The translations under genes and the position numbers were made by a program. From positions 124,001 to 188,000 of the forward strand of contig NZ_JAYFFI010000003.1 of NCBI RefSeq assembly GCF_036289405.1: a stretch of 64,000 bases of DNA. The letters run 5' to 3'. Origin of the DNA: Pseudoramibacter faecis. GTDB lineage: Bacteria > Bacillota > Clostridia > Eubacteriales > Eubacteriaceae. Position 1 is the stretch's first letter; the number at the start of each line of letters is the position of its first letter. Shown one piece after another: positions 51,380-60,784 of the stretch. The notes below the pieces were generated by a model that saw only the letters and a program-made list of their open reading frames with translations, was not told the origin of the DNA and did no database searches.

Positions 51380-52381
51380 TGATATGTACCCAAAATCCTG
51401 GACACATCATTGGAACCTAGGTTAGCAATAGATGGATGTTCTCCTGTATTTTACAGGAGGCATCCATTTTGTTTTGCTCTGGATCCGTTCGTTATTGTAG
51501 TAGTTTATATAGCTCCTTCCTGCTTTGGAGAAGGAATCAAACGATGGGTATTCCTTTTCATAGCCATCATACATTTCGTTCTTAAGCCTGCCAAAGAATG
51601 TCTCTATAATGCAGTTATCATAGCAGTTCCCTTTTCTTGACACAGACTGGATAATACCGTATTTCTTCAGCTCGTTACGACAGAAAGCCTGCTGATATTG
51701 CCATCCCTGGTCACTGTGCAAAATTAGACCCTTTACGGAAGGACATTTTCTAAATGCTCTTGTCAGCATCCGCTTAATCTGTTCCATGTTCGGGCTTACT
51801 GACAGATCACAGGAGATTATCTCATTAGTCAGTCCCCATATCAAGTATGGGCGAAAGACAGCACTTACCCCAGGAAAAATTGAACTGTGATGCGTCTGTG
51901 GTCCATTTCTGGAACGGTGCGGAAGCCTTAAAATCACGCTTGATCACGTTAGGAGCGACCCTGCCGACTTCTCTTTGTATGAATGGTATTTCTCCTTTGG
52001 ACGTTTCCCTGCCAGCCCCATGCAGTGCATGAGGCGCCGGGTTCGTTTATGGTTCACCTTATATCCCTGGTTCAGCATTCCCATCGCTTTAATTAGAAGC
52101 CCCGGCGAGTACCTTTGAAACAAGCTCGTATTTTTCTTCTGCGGTCCAAACTTTGTCTTGGTTTTTGTGTTTTAAAACACTGGGACCATTAGCATCTTCC
52201 AGATCTTGCCCGCTTGCGGACAGTATTATGAAAGTTCTCTGTCTTGATGTTATCCGGGGTGCCCGGCCATTTCCCCTGACGATATACTTCTACACATTTC
52301 CCCTTGAATTCATAACTGTATCGCATAAAAACACCCTCCTTACTGCTACATTTTCATCTCCAGTAAAGAGGGTACATATCA
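51380..52381 (-). mobile_element. IS3-family element with both terminal inverted repeats, internally deleted
   Basis: Both ends read TGATATGTACCC inward, with further similarity to CTGGA (left 51380-51403, right 52381-52358). Length is 1002 bp against roughly 1.4-1.5 kb for intact relatives. No clear target duplication is seen (GAATT to the left, AAAGG to the right). A solitary copy of the right end lies at 9606-9649, so the family has been active elsewhere on this chromosome. Confidence 0.8.
51422..52325 (-). pseudogene. IS3-family transposase OrfA/OrfB, fused by deletion and frameshifted
   Basis: From the right, OrfA begins MRYSYEFKGKCVEVYRQGKW and shifts frame before WTAEEKYELVSKVLAGA, then stops. 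A deletion has removed the end of OrfA and most of the start of OrfB, which resumes as MGMLNQGYKVNHKRTRRLMH and KRPKEKYHSYKEK. After another break, the rve core follows with LILHSDQGWQYQ (second Asp) and NCYDNCIIETFFGRLKNE (Glu of DDE) to YYNNERIQSKTKWMPP. It is not active. Confidence 0.82.
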
Positions 52382-52445
52382 AAAGGCAACCGAGGTTTGT
52401 TTTCTCTTTATTTTTTCTATATTTTAAATCAAAATCAACTTTAAA

Positions 52446-53066
52446 CTAATCGAACAGGTTCCCCGGCCGTTGATAGGCCGAAAAGGGAGCTCCTGCGCTA
52501 ATAATCGGCGAGACTAATAATTCCAGCTGATGATCAATTTCCGCTTCTTTCATGCCAATGAGCGGCATATTCAGCGTTAACCCCTCTAAAAACAGCGCAA
52601 TCTGCTTGGACCAGATTGCCGTATCCATTTCGTTGAATTCGCCGCGGGCAATGCCATAGATCAACACTTCACGAACGGTTTCCACCAGTCCGTCAAACTG
52701 CCACTGTTTGACAATGCGCTCATCCGGGTTTTCCATAAAAAACTCGTAAATAGCGTGGGCCATCGTCGGCCCGTCACCGCGCATGGTTTTTTTATACACA
52801 TCAAAGACACCAAAAAGAATATCCGTGGCCGTTTGTTCTTCCCAAATGGCAATATCGGCAGCATCGGCTGTAAGTTGTGCATCTCGGCGAAAGATTGTCA
52901 GAAAAATTTCTCGCGTCGAAGAATAATAAAGGTACAGACCGCCGCGGCTAATGCCGCAGGCCTCGATGATATCCTTCATCGTCACATTGGCAAATCCTTT
53001 TTCGAGAAAAACCTTTTTGGCCCGTTCCAATATCAATTCTTTTTTCTTTTCTGCGATGCGTCCCAT
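52446..53066 (-). CDS. TetR-family transcriptional regulator
   Basis: A 206-residue repressor. The N-terminal HTH is KELILERAKKVFLEKGFANV, followed by KDIIEACGISRGGLYLYYSS with the recognition helix. The C-terminal ligand domain is helical and not classifiable by eye. ATG 53066 lies after GAGGCATCGCT. No transporter or efflux gene is adjacent; thiI stands behind it on the same strand. The target is unknown. Confidence 0.88.
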   Translation of the reverse strand: MGRIAEKKKELILERAKKVFLEKGFANVTMKDIIEACGISRGGLYLYYSSTREIFLTIFRRDAQLTADAADIAIWEEQTATDILFGVFDVYKKTMRGDGPTMAHAIYEFFMENPDERIVKQWQFDGLVETVREVLIYGIARGEFNEMDTAIWSKQIALFLEGLTLNMPLIGMKEAEIDHQLELLVSPIISAGAPFSAYQRPGNLFD

Positions 53067-53125
53067 AGCGATGCCTCAACTTTTTGGTTTTATTATACGA
53101 GAAAGTATGAAATCGGTCAACAATT

Positions 53126-54313
53126 TTAGAGCCGAACGACTTCCGCTTTTGTCACCGCGTCGGCAATCATCGCTTCGGCCTCAGCCATCATGGCCGCTTC
53201 TCCTGCCCGAATTTTATCCAGCTGCGGGCGCGTTTCCGGATGCTTTGGGACAAAGATGGTGCAACAATCTTCATAAGGCAAGATGGACGTTTCAAAGGTG
53301 CCGATATCTTGGGCAATCTCCACGATTTCCTGCTTATCCATTCCAATCAGCGGGCGCAGCACCTGCATCGACACCACGTCGCTCGTCGCCGCGAGGCCCT
53401 CCTGGGTCTGGCTGGCCACCTGGCCAAGGCTTTCTCCGGTAACCAGGGAAAGCGCACCATTTTGTTCAGCAATTTTTTCCGCAATGCGCATCATAAAGCG
53501 TCGGATGATGAGCGTCGTTTGACGTTCCGGGCAGACTTCAACGATTTTGGTTTGGATATCGGTAAAAGGCACCACATAGAGACTCATGCGCCCAGTGTAT
53601 CGGGTGAGAATCTTCGCCAGGTCAATCACTTTTTCTTTCGCGCGGTCACTGGTGAAGGGAAAGCTGTGAAAATACACGGCGATTGGGCGGATGCCGCGCT
53701 TGGCCATCATGTAGCCGGCCACCGGCGAATCAATCCCGCCGGATAGAAGCAGCGCCGCTTTGCCGGAGCAACCCACCGGCAAGCCGCCGTGGCATTTGAT
53801 AAATTCGGAATAAACGTAGGTTTGTTCCCGGACTTCCACCCAGATTTCCCGATCGGCACCTTTCATCTTTACTTTTTTGCCCTGACCGTTGTAATGCTTG
53901 AGCACCACGCCGCCGAGATGCCTGGCGATGTCCGGCGATTTCATCGGGAAGCGCTTGTCCGAACGCTTCACACAAACCTTGAAGCTATTGAAGGGAGCTT
54001 TATCCGCTTCTTCCCGCACCATCGGCTCGATGGCGGCCATCTCGCTGGGCACCACCGTCGCCGGACTGAGTGAGACCACCCCGAAAACCCGGCTCACCGC
54101 TTCCATCCCGGCGGAAAGCTCCGCGTCGCTGATGTGCACCACAATGCGTCCCTGCACCTTTTTCACGTCAACACTTTCAAAATGCCCCAGGGTGTTTCGG
54201 ATGTTCTTAACCAGCATATCGATAAACGTGTGTCGGTTGAGCCCTTTCAGGGCAATCTCTCCGTATCGCACCAAAATCACGTGCTCTCTCGGTTGATTTT
54301 CTGTTAACTGCAT
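53126..54313 (-). CDS. thiI: tRNA 4-thiouridine synthase ThiI
   Basis: A 395-residue protein without the C-terminal rhodanese domain, as usual in Firmicutes. The NFLD-THUMP region opens ILVRYGEIALKGLNRHTFID. The adenylation PP-loop is LLLSGGIDSPVAGYMMAKRG (about residue 185), with YHSFPFTS behind it. It transfers sulfur to U8 of tRNA and to the thiamine pathway, fed by the cysteine desulfurase encoded 16 bp upstream. ATG 54313 follows GAGGAGAAGGC. Confidence 0.95.
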   Translation of the reverse strand: MQLTENQPREHVILVRYGEIALKGLNRHTFIDMLVKNIRNTLGHFESVDVKKVQGRIVVHISDAELSAGMEAVSRVFGVVSLSPATVVPSEMAAIEPMVREEADKAPFNSFKVCVKRSDKRFPMKSPDIARHLGGVVLKHYNGQGKKVKMKGADREIWVEVREQTYVYSEFIKCHGGLPVGCSGKAALLLSGGIDSPVAGYMMAKRGIRPIAVYFHSFPFTSDRAKEKVIDLAKILTRYTGRMSLYVVPFTDIQTKIVEVCPERQTTLIIRRFMMRIAEKIAEQNGALSLVTGESLGQVASQTQEGLAATSDVVSMQVLRPLIGMDKQEIVEIAQDIGTFETSILPYEDCCTIFVPKHPETRPQLDKIRAGEAAMMAEAEAMIADAVTKAEVVRL

Positions 54314-54329
54314 GCCTTCTCCTCAATTT

Positions 54330-55499
54330 TTACCGCCGCCGCATCAACTTCCGAAGTTTCTGCACTTCTGCCACAATCACGGCCGTACCGGTTTTAACTT
54401 CTTCCCAGTTAGTTAGTGCCGAAAAGGAAATCCGAATGGTCCCATCGGCAGCATCGCGGCCGAGGCCGATAGCCTTCTGCACCCCGTGTTTTTCTTTTTT
54501 ATGGGTTGAACAAGCGGACCCAGTAGAGATATAAACCCCTTTGGCCTCCGCCGCGTGCAAAAGAACCTCGCCGCGGATCCTTTTAATCGCTGCGCTCATC
54601 ACGGCCGGACAGCGATCGGCCGTCGCCGCCGGCCCGAGAATGGTCACGTCGTCCAATGCCTCGGTGAGGGTTTGAGCGACATATTGCTGATACTCCCCGA
54701 TGCGGGCCATCACGGCCGGATCCTGCCAAACTTTCACGGCGGACTCAAAGCCCACAATCCCCTGCACATTTTCCGTGCCACTGCGCAGCCCGTTTTCTTG
54801 GCCGCCGCCCAAAATCATCGGGCGGATGCGTCGGCCTTCCCTCAGATAAACCGCACCGATCCCCTTGGGTCCGTTGATCTTGTGGGCGCAGAGCGTCAGC
54901 CCGTCCACCGCTGTCTGCCGCACGTCCATCGGCATCTTCATGAATCCCTGCACAAAGTCCGAATGAAAAAAACAATCGGGATTTTTCGCTTTGATGATCC
55001 GCGCCATTTTCGCCAGCGGCTGAATCACCCCCAGCTCGTTATGAACTCCGATCACAGATACGAGGATGGTCCGCGCGTCCACTGCTTTTTCAAGCGCATC
55101 CAAATCGACCAAGCCTTCGGCGTTTACCGGCAGCCAAACAACTTCCATACCCCGCTGTTCGTAATCGCGAAACACATCGCGCACTGCCGGATGTTCAATC
55201 GCCGATGTAACAATTTTGGCCTGTTTGAAAACCGCCGGCCGGACATTGTCAACGATTCCGCGGATGAGCAAACTGTCTCCTTCGGAACCGCCGGAAGTAA
55301 AGATCATTTCGCCGCGTTTGGCGCCAATGACATCTGCGATGGTTTGCCTTGCCTGCGCGACGGTCTTTTGGGCCGCAAGTCCCGGCTGATACATGGCCGA
55401 GGGATTAAAATAGTCGGTTTTGAAGCTGGCCGTCATTCGCGAAACCACCCGCGGATGGACCCGGGTTGTCGCCGCATTATCCAAATAACAAATTTTCAA
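54330..55499 (-). CDS. Cysteine desulfurase (NifS/IscS-like), ThiI partner
   Basis: A 389-residue PLP enzyme. CYLDNAATTRVHPRVV at the start, SGGSEGDSLLIRG, VNAEGLVDLDAL, LCAHKINGPKGIGAVYL (PLP lysine) and STGSACSTHKKEKHG (catalytic cysteine) are all present. It takes sulfur from cysteine and passes it to ThiI encoded directly behind. The best start is TTG 55499, 6 bp after AGGAG; no ATG gives a better N-terminus. The NifZ-type placement next to thiI is common in Firmicutes. Confidence 0.93.
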   Translation of the reverse strand: MKICYLDNAATTRVHPRVVSRMTASFKTDYFNPSAMYQPGLAAQKTVAQARQTIADVIGAKRGEMIFTSGGSEGDSLLIRGIVDNVRPAVFKQAKIVTSAIEHPAVRDVFRDYEQRGMEVVWLPVNAEGLVDLDALEKAVDARTILVSVIGVHNELGVIQPLAKMARIIKAKNPDCFFHSDFVQGFMKMPMDVRQTAVDGLTLCAHKINGPKGIGAVYLREGRRIRPMILGGGQENGLRSGTENVQGIVGFESAVKVWQDPAVMARIGEYQQYVAQTLTEALDDVTILGPAATADRCPAVMSAAIKRIRGEVLLHAAEAKGVYISTGSACSTHKKEKHGVQKAIGLGRDAADGTIRISFSALTNWEEVKTGTAVIVAEVQKLRKLMRRR

Positions 55500-55572
55500 C
55501 GGATTCTCCTGTATTAAATGCCGATGCGTTTTGCACCAAGCGTCATTTTTGATAACGGACATTTTATCACAA

Positions 55573-55610
55573 AAAAGAAAGCCGTGAAAGCCTTCACCTT
55601 CACGACTTTT
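55573..55610 (-). terminator. rnf operon terminator
   Basis: GTCGTGAA and TTTCACGGC pair (one G-T) on the minus strand, followed by TTTCTTTTTTG. Confidence 0.7.
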
Positions 55611-55629
55611 AATAGGTGGTTGTTCTGAT

Positions 55630-56499
55630 TTATGCCTGAGCCGGCGCCTGTTCCGCGGCGGGCTTCGCCGCCGGTTTCGGACGCTTGCGCGGGGCAACTT
55701 TTCGACCTTCCTTCACCAGCGCATGGGTCGGACATTTCTTAACGCAAATGCCGCAATTCGTGCACTTGCTATAATCAATAACGGCCAAATTGCCTTCGAC
55801 ATGAATCGCGTCGAAGGGGCAATTCTTTTCACAGAGACCGCAGGCAATACAGCCGACCGAACAGCCCTGGCGCACCAGCTTGCCCTTTTCTGTGGACTGA
55901 CAGTCCACGTGGACAATCTGATCCTTCGGGATCAGACGCATCACATGCTTCGGGCAAATGGTCACACACTTGCCGCAGGCCACGCAATTATCAATGTTGA
56001 CTTCTGGCAGCTGCTTATCCGTCATGTGCAAGGCGTCAAATTCACAAACCGAAACACAAGACCCCAGTCCAACACAGCCGAAGCGGCATTCCTTCGGGCC
56101 GCCATTGGCCACCACCGCCTCGTTGCAGTCTTTCAAGCCGTAATAATCGCTGCGGCGCGGCGCGACATCGCAATTCCCGCCGCAAAGCACCTGAGCCACG
56201 TCTGGCATCCCTTCGCCGGCCGTCTCTCCCATAATGTCGCCGATTTTTTCAGCTACTGAAGCACCTCCGACCGGGCAGGCGTTCACTGCCGCTTCGCCGG
56301 CTACGATCGCTGCAGCACAACCATCACATCCCGGATAACCGCAGCCCCCGCAGTTCGCGCCGGGCAATGCCGCACGCACGAGCGGGATGCGTTCGTCTTC
56401 TTTCACTTCAAACGCTTTAGCCGCAACCGCAAGGATCACGCCAAAAATCAATCCCATAATCCCCAGCACAATCACTGGGATCATAATTTGATTTGCCAC
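55630..56499 (-). CDS. rnfB: Rnf complex iron-sulfur subunit RnfB
   Basis: A 289-residue electron-entry subunit. One N-terminal helix (IMIPVIVLGIMGLIFGVILA) is followed by the Fe-S domain CGGCGYPGCDGCAAAI and a long cysteine-rich region. Three ferredoxin-like motifs come last: CVACGKCVTICP, CIACGLCEKNCP and CTNCGICVKKCP. It accepts electrons from reduced ferredoxin. The basic Pro/Ala-rich tail (about 25 residues) is a local peculiarity. The start is GTG 56499 after GGGAGGT. It is last in rnfCDGEAB. Confidence 0.95.
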   Translation of the reverse strand: MANQIMIPVIVLGIMGLIFGVILAVAAKAFEVKEDERIPLVRAALPGANCGGCGYPGCDGCAAAIVAGEAAVNACPVGGASVAEKIGDIMGETAGEGMPDVAQVLCGGNCDVAPRRSDYYGLKDCNEAVVANGGPKECRFGCVGLGSCVSVCEFDALHMTDKQLPEVNIDNCVACGKCVTICPKHVMRLIPKDQIVHVDCQSTEKGKLVRQGCSVGCIACGLCEKNCPFDAIHVEGNLAVIDYSKCTNCGICVKKCPTHALVKEGRKVAPRKRPKPAAKPAAEQAPAQA

Positions 56500-56520
56500 T
56501 TGTTTTACCTCCCGTCAATC

Positions 56521-57096
56521 CTATGAAAGCATTCCCGAAAAGCCCAAGAATGAGATGGCCATCAGACTGGCGGTAATCAGGGCGATGGGAAATCCCTGAA
56601 GAGCCTCCGGCATATCGGCCAACTCCGAGCGCTCGCGGATGGCCGCCATCAACACGATGGACAGCGTGAACCCGAGAGCTCCGGCTGCGCCATTCACTGT
56701 CGCTTCGATAAAATTATAGGTATTCTGAATATTCAGTGTGCACACCCCGAGTACGGCGCAGTTGGTCGTAATCAGCGGCAGGTAAACCCCCAGCGCCTGA
56801 TACAGCGACGGACTGGATTTCTTAATGAACATTTCGACAAATTGGACCAGTGCCGCGATAACCAGAATAAAAGCGATCGTCTGAAGGTATGCAAGCCCCA
56901 GTTTATTCAAAATTTCGTATTGAACAATCCAGGTGATGGCCGAGGCCAGCGTCATCACGAAGGTGACGGCCACACCCATACCGATGGATGTGTCGACTTT
57001 TTTGGAAACCCCCAAAAAAGGACAAATCCCCAAAAATTTGGAAAGAATAAAGTTATTGACGAAGATACCGGCAATCAATATGGTTAAAATACGCAT
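56521..57096 (-). CDS. rnfA: Rnf complex membrane subunit RnfA
   Basis: A 191-residue six-helix protein: NFILSKFLGICPFLGVSKKV carries the conserved cysteine, and LITTNCAVLGVCTL the second, which bind an inter-membrane [2Fe-2S] cluster with RnfE. It belongs to the RnfA/NqrE family. It lies between rnfE and rnfB with 2 and 21 bp gaps. Confidence 0.96.
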   Translation of the reverse strand: MRILTILIAGIFVNNFILSKFLGICPFLGVSKKVDTSIGMGVAVTFVMTLASAITWIVQYEILNKLGLAYLQTIAFILVIAALVQFVEMFIKKSSPSLYQALGVYLPLITTNCAVLGVCTLNIQNTYNFIEATVNGAAGALGFTLSIVLMAAIRERSELADMPEALQGFPIALITASLMAISFLGFSGMLS

Positions 57097-57098
57097 AA

Positions 57099-57737
57099 TT
57101 ATTCAGCCCCCTTCGCGGTGTCGGCTTGGACAGCCGCTTTATTCCGTTTTCTTGAAATCCCAACCTGGTTAATGATGGCCATTAGGGAGCCAAATGTCAG
57201 GAAAGCGCCTGGCGGCAGGATGAACATCAATGCCGGTTCATAGGATGCGCCCATCACGGCGATGCCAAAAATGCTGCCGGCACCGATTAATTCGCGCACG
57301 CCGGCAATCAAGGTCAGCGCCAGGGTAAAACCGACGCCCATACCGAGGCCATCCAATGCCGAATCCAGCACGTTATTGGTATAGGCAAAACCTTCAGCGC
57401 GCCCCATGATAATGCAATTGACAACGATCAGTGGAATATAAATCCCGAGGGTTTTATACATCGCCGGCATATAAGCATGCATCACCATATCGACAATCGT
57501 CACGAAAGATGCAATGATCACAACGAACGCTGGAATGCGCACATTGTCCGGAATAATCTTCCGCAATGCCGAGATAACCATGTTGGAGCCCAACAAAACA
57601 AAAGTTGTCGCAAGGCCCATGGCAATCCCGTTCATCGCTGCCGTGGTAATGGCCAGTGTCGGGCAGCAGCCCAGCACCAATCTAAAGGTTGGATTTTCAT
57701 TGAATATCCCATTGGTAAAATGTCTGAATCTTCCCAT
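57099..57737 (-). CDS. rnfE: Rnf complex membrane subunit RnfE
   Basis: A 212-residue six-helix protein of the RnfE/NqrD family: NPTFRLVLGCCPTLAITTAA and LIVVNCIIMGRAEGFAY hold the conserved cysteines and the paralogous core shared with RnfA. ATG 57737 follows GGAGGTGCCAAATA and overlaps the rnfG stop (TAATG). A basic cytoplasmic tail follows the last helix. Confidence 0.95.
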   Translation of the reverse strand: MGRFRHFTNGIFNENPTFRLVLGCCPTLAITTAAMNGIAMGLATTFVLLGSNMVISALRKIIPDNVRIPAFVVIIASFVTIVDMVMHAYMPAMYKTLGIYIPLIVVNCIIMGRAEGFAYTNNVLDSALDGLGMGVGFTLALTLIAGVRELIGAGSIFGIAVMGASYEPALMFILPPGAFLTFGSLMAIINQVGISRKRNKAAVQADTAKGAE

Positions 57738-58372
57738 TATTTGGCACCTCCTGCTAAAGCCTTGCAAACCTTCATCGAGATATTCACTCCCCGGGTCACG
57801 GCTCGGGAAGTAATAGTCGCCCCGGCAATTGCTTCGATTTTGCCATTGCCCGAAGGATTGCCGTTTTTAACAACGGTTAACGGCTTGGCTGTGTCCAATC
57901 CTTTAAATTGCTTTTGAAAGCCCGGTTCCACACATCTCGCACCCAATCCCGCTGTTTCGGAATTGGAAACAACTGTGATGCCAGTGGTTTTTCCCTTAGT
58001 GTCAACCCCGGTCAGGATTTCAACTTCACCGCCGTAGCCCTGGGGATTGGTTTTGACCGTATAGCCCACCAATTTATCTTTTTTATAACCGGCATAGGCT
58101 TCCATCACGATAGATGCATTAGTACGGTCTACCTTTTTGGCCACCGCTTTCGCGTTTTTAATTTGCCTAAACGTATCGGCCTCAGTTAGAACTTTTTGTC
58201 TGGCTTCCACGTTGGTTTCTTTTTCCTGTTGGGCAATCTTAGTCTTCGTAATCGAATTGGTATAACCCAAAAGAGCTGCTGCTACGACAGAAATAATAAA
58301 AAGCATCAACGCAACGTGAGCGATGTGTTTATAATCGAAATCAATTTTTTTCTTAGCTGATTTTTCAGGCAT
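57737..58372 (-). CDS. rnfG: Rnf complex FMN-binding subunit RnfG
   Basis: A 211-residue protein with one helix (HVALMLFIISVVAAALLGYT) and an extracytoplasmic FMN domain. The covalent flavin threonine lies in AIAGATITSRAVTRGV, and SETAGLGARCVEPGFQKQF is also standard. ATG 58372 follows GGAAGGTGG and sits inside the end of rnfD, so the genes overlap by 8 bp and are translationally coupled. Confidence 0.95.
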   Translation of the reverse strand: MPEKSAKKKIDFDYKHIAHVALMLFIISVVAAALLGYTNSITKTKIAQQEKETNVEARQKVLTEADTFRQIKNAKAVAKKVDRTNASIVMEAYAGYKKDKLVGYTVKTNPQGYGGEVEILTGVDTKGKTTGITVVSNSETAGLGARCVEPGFQKQFKGLDTAKPLTVVKNGNPSGNGKIEAIAGATITSRAVTRGVNISMKVCKALAGGAK

Positions 58373-59348
58373 TAGAAGCACCACCTTCCACGGCTTTTGA
58401 CGATTTCTTTTCGGTCCCGTAGATCCGCGGTCTCGTATAGCGTTCAATCAGCGGCGACGCTACATTCATGAGCAGAATGGAATAGGAAACTCCTTCCGGG
58501 TAACCACCGTACAGCCGGATCATCATGGTCATCAAGCCGCAGCCAAAAGCATAAATAAATTGCCCCTTGACCGTCGTCGGCGAGGTCACATAATCCGTCG
58601 CCATGAAGAACGCCCCGAGAAAAACCCCGCCGGAGCAGAGCATAAAGATCGGATCCTTCCCGAAAATGAGTGAAAGCACGGCAATAGTCGCCATATAGGT
58701 TGCCGGGATCCGCCAGTTGATGATCCCACGGATGAGCAGATAAATCCCGCCGACAAGCAGTGCGAGCGCAGAAATTTCGCCGATGGATCCATAAACACCG
58801 TGAATCCCCAAGAACATATCGAGGTTGCTGGGCAGCTGGCTCAAATGACTGCCTTCCTTTAAAATACCAAGGGGAGTCGCCTGCGTCACGGTATCAGTCG
58901 GTGGAATGAACGCGGTCCCGGTCATATGGGTCGGCCAAGAGGCAAGCAGGAAAGCTCTGGCCGCCAGCGCCGGGTTCACAAAATTGCGCCCCAAGCCGCC
59001 AAAAAGCTGCTTGACAATCAAAATGGCAAAAACGGACCCGATTACGCACATCCACCACGGCGCTGTGATCGGCATGTTAAACCCGAGGAGCACCCCGGTG
59101 ACCACTGCGGACCAGTCGTTAATGGTGACCGGCCGCTTCATGATCTTTTCAACGACGAGCTCGGTGAGCACGCAGGTGACCACGCAAATGGCCACAATCA
59201 GCGCCGCCATATAGCCAAAGACATAGGCTGCGACGACGAGCGCCGGCAGCAATGCCAAACACACATTGCGCATAATACTCGCGGTCGTATCCTTCGCGCG
59301 AATATGCGGTGAAGACGATACGGTTAATAACAAGTTTTCATTATCCAT
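58365..59348 (-). CDS. rnfD: Rnf complex membrane subunit RnfD
   Basis: A 327-residue protein with eight or more helices. NPALAARAFLLASWPTHMTG is the family signature, and ATDYVTSPTTVKGQFIYA contains the threonine that carries covalent FMN. It couples electron transfer to ion movement (Na+ or H+; not decidable by eye). It overlaps rnfC by 8 bp. Confidence 0.95.
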   Translation of the reverse strand: MDNENLLLTVSSSPHIRAKDTTASIMRNVCLALLPALVVAAYVFGYMAALIVAICVVTCVLTELVVEKIMKRPVTINDWSAVVTGVLLGFNMPITAPWWMCVIGSVFAILIVKQLFGGLGRNFVNPALAARAFLLASWPTHMTGTAFIPPTDTVTQATPLGILKEGSHLSQLPSNLDMFLGIHGVYGSIGEISALALLVGGIYLLIRGIINWRIPATYMATIAVLSLIFGKDPIFMLCSGGVFLGAFFMATDYVTSPTTVKGQFIYAFGCGLMTMMIRLYGGYPEGVSYSILLMNVASPLIERYTRPRIYGTEKKSSKAVEGGASNA

Positions 59349-60690
59349 TCTTTTTCACCGCCTTTTTCTTTCTTTCGGCCTGAACCTGGCGTTTCCCGAC
59401 GCGAATCGAAGAAACCAGGGTCCGTTTGGCCGGACAAATAAAGGAACAACTTCCGCATTCAATGCAGTCGAGTACGTGCAGTTCGTCGCAGTCTTCCCAG
59501 CGCTTGTGCTGGGAGTAATCGGACAGCAAAAACGGCTGAAGATGAATCGGACACACCGATGCGCAGCGCCCGCAGCGAATACAGGCTGCCGGTTCCGGGA
59601 TAAAAGCCGCCTCCTTGGAAAGACAAAGCACACCGGAAGTCCCCTTCATCACCGGGATATCGGTACGCAGCATGGCGACGCCCATCATCGGTCCCCCGGA
59701 AATCACCTTGGCCGGCGCCTGGGCAAAGCCGCCGCATTCATCGATGACTTCCTGATAGGACATTCCCACCAGCACTTCGAGAGTCGCCGGATTTTTCACC
59801 ACATCGCCGGTACAGGTCACATAGCGTTTATAAAGAGGCATCCCCGTTTCAAAAGTTGTCGCTACCTGAGCCGCCGTCCCGACATTCATTACGACAACGC
59901 CGGCATCGGCCGGCAACCCGTCGGAAGGCACTTCCCGCCCGGTCACCGCCGTGATCAATTGTTTTTCTGCCCCCTGAGGGTATTTGGTTTTCAACCGGAT
60001 CACCTCGACGGCATCATCGCCTTCACAGACTTTGACAATCGCGTTGATCGCATCCGGTTTGTTGTCTTCAATGGCAATATAACCTTTAGACACATCCAAG
60101 GCGCGCATGGCGATATGCAGACCGGCAATCACTTTTTCCGGCCGATCCTGCATCAAATGATCATCAGCTGTCAGATAGGGCTCGCATTCGGCCCCGTTTA
60201 AAATCACGCTGTCCACATGTTTATCCGGGGAGACCGTCAACTTGACATGGGTCGGAAAGGTCGCTCCCCCCAGACCCACGATGCCGGCTTCTTTGATAAT
60301 ATTAATGATTTCAGATGATGAATACTGCTGATAATCGCCATAAGGTTTAATGGCAGGATCCACGGTATCTTTGCCGTCTGATTCGATCACCACCGACAGC
60401 ACATTGTTGCCGCCTGGATGGGGCCGCTCTTCCACCGCCTTAACGGTTCCAGATACACTGGCATGAACCGGAGCCGAAACGAATCCTGTCGCCTCGCCAA
60501 TTTTTTGCCCCACGGCGACGGTATCCCCTTTTTTAACAATCGGTCTGCATGGTGCACCAATGTGTAAAGACATGGGAATCGTTACAGTCGCAGGCTCTTT
60601 GGCCTGTCTAACCGCAACGTGCTGTGTTCCTTCCTTATTGTAAGGCGGATGAATTCCTCCTCTAAAGGAACGAATTTCCGTACTTTGCAA
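59341..60690 (-). CDS. rnfC: Rnf complex NADH-binding subunit RnfC
   Basis: A 449-residue soluble subunit that reduces NAD+. The N-terminal FRGGIHPPYNKE motif and a lipoyl-like hairpin (GDTVAVGQKIGEATGF) come first. The FMN/NAD-binding fold (VGLGGATFPTHVKL, then LNGAECEPYLTADDHLM) follows. Two [4Fe-4S] motifs complete it: CIRCGRCASVCP and CIECGSCSFICP. The start is placed at TTG 60690, 8 bp after AGGAGAGG; an ATG 84 bp upstream has no ribosome site. It is first gene of rnfCDGEAB, with an IS200 relic about 100 bp upstream. Confidence 0.95.
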   Translation of the reverse strand: MQSTEIRSFRGGIHPPYNKEGTQHVAVRQAKEPATVTIPMSLHIGAPCRPIVKKGDTVAVGQKIGEATGFVSAPVHASVSGTVKAVEERPHPGGNNVLSVVIESDGKDTVDPAIKPYGDYQQYSSSEIINIIKEAGIVGLGGATFPTHVKLTVSPDKHVDSVILNGAECEPYLTADDHLMQDRPEKVIAGLHIAMRALDVSKGYIAIEDNKPDAINAIVKVCEGDDAVEVIRLKTKYPQGAEKQLITAVTGREVPSDGLPADAGVVVMNVGTAAQVATTFETGMPLYKRYVTCTGDVVKNPATLEVLVGMSYQEVIDECGGFAQAPAKVISGGPMMGVAMLRTDIPVMKGTSGVLCLSKEAAFIPEPAACIRCGRCASVCPIHLQPFLLSDYSQHKRWEDCDELHVLDCIECGSCSFICPAKRTLVSSIRVGKRQVQAERKKKAVKKNG

Positions 60691-60784
60691 GTCAAACACC
60701 TCTCCTTTTAAATTGATTGTCTCAAGTTTAACACTTTCTTTATTGGTTAGTCCATCACAACCTTTATTTTGCATACAGCCGCCG

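Noticed and set aside
54555..55517. A 320-codon plus-strand frame opposite the cysteine desulfurase; similar long antisense frames lie opposite hemZ (21248-22270) and rnfC (59266-60201).
   Set aside because: These are shadows of strongly coding minus-strand genes; they are His/Arg-rich, lack domains and lack ribosome sites.
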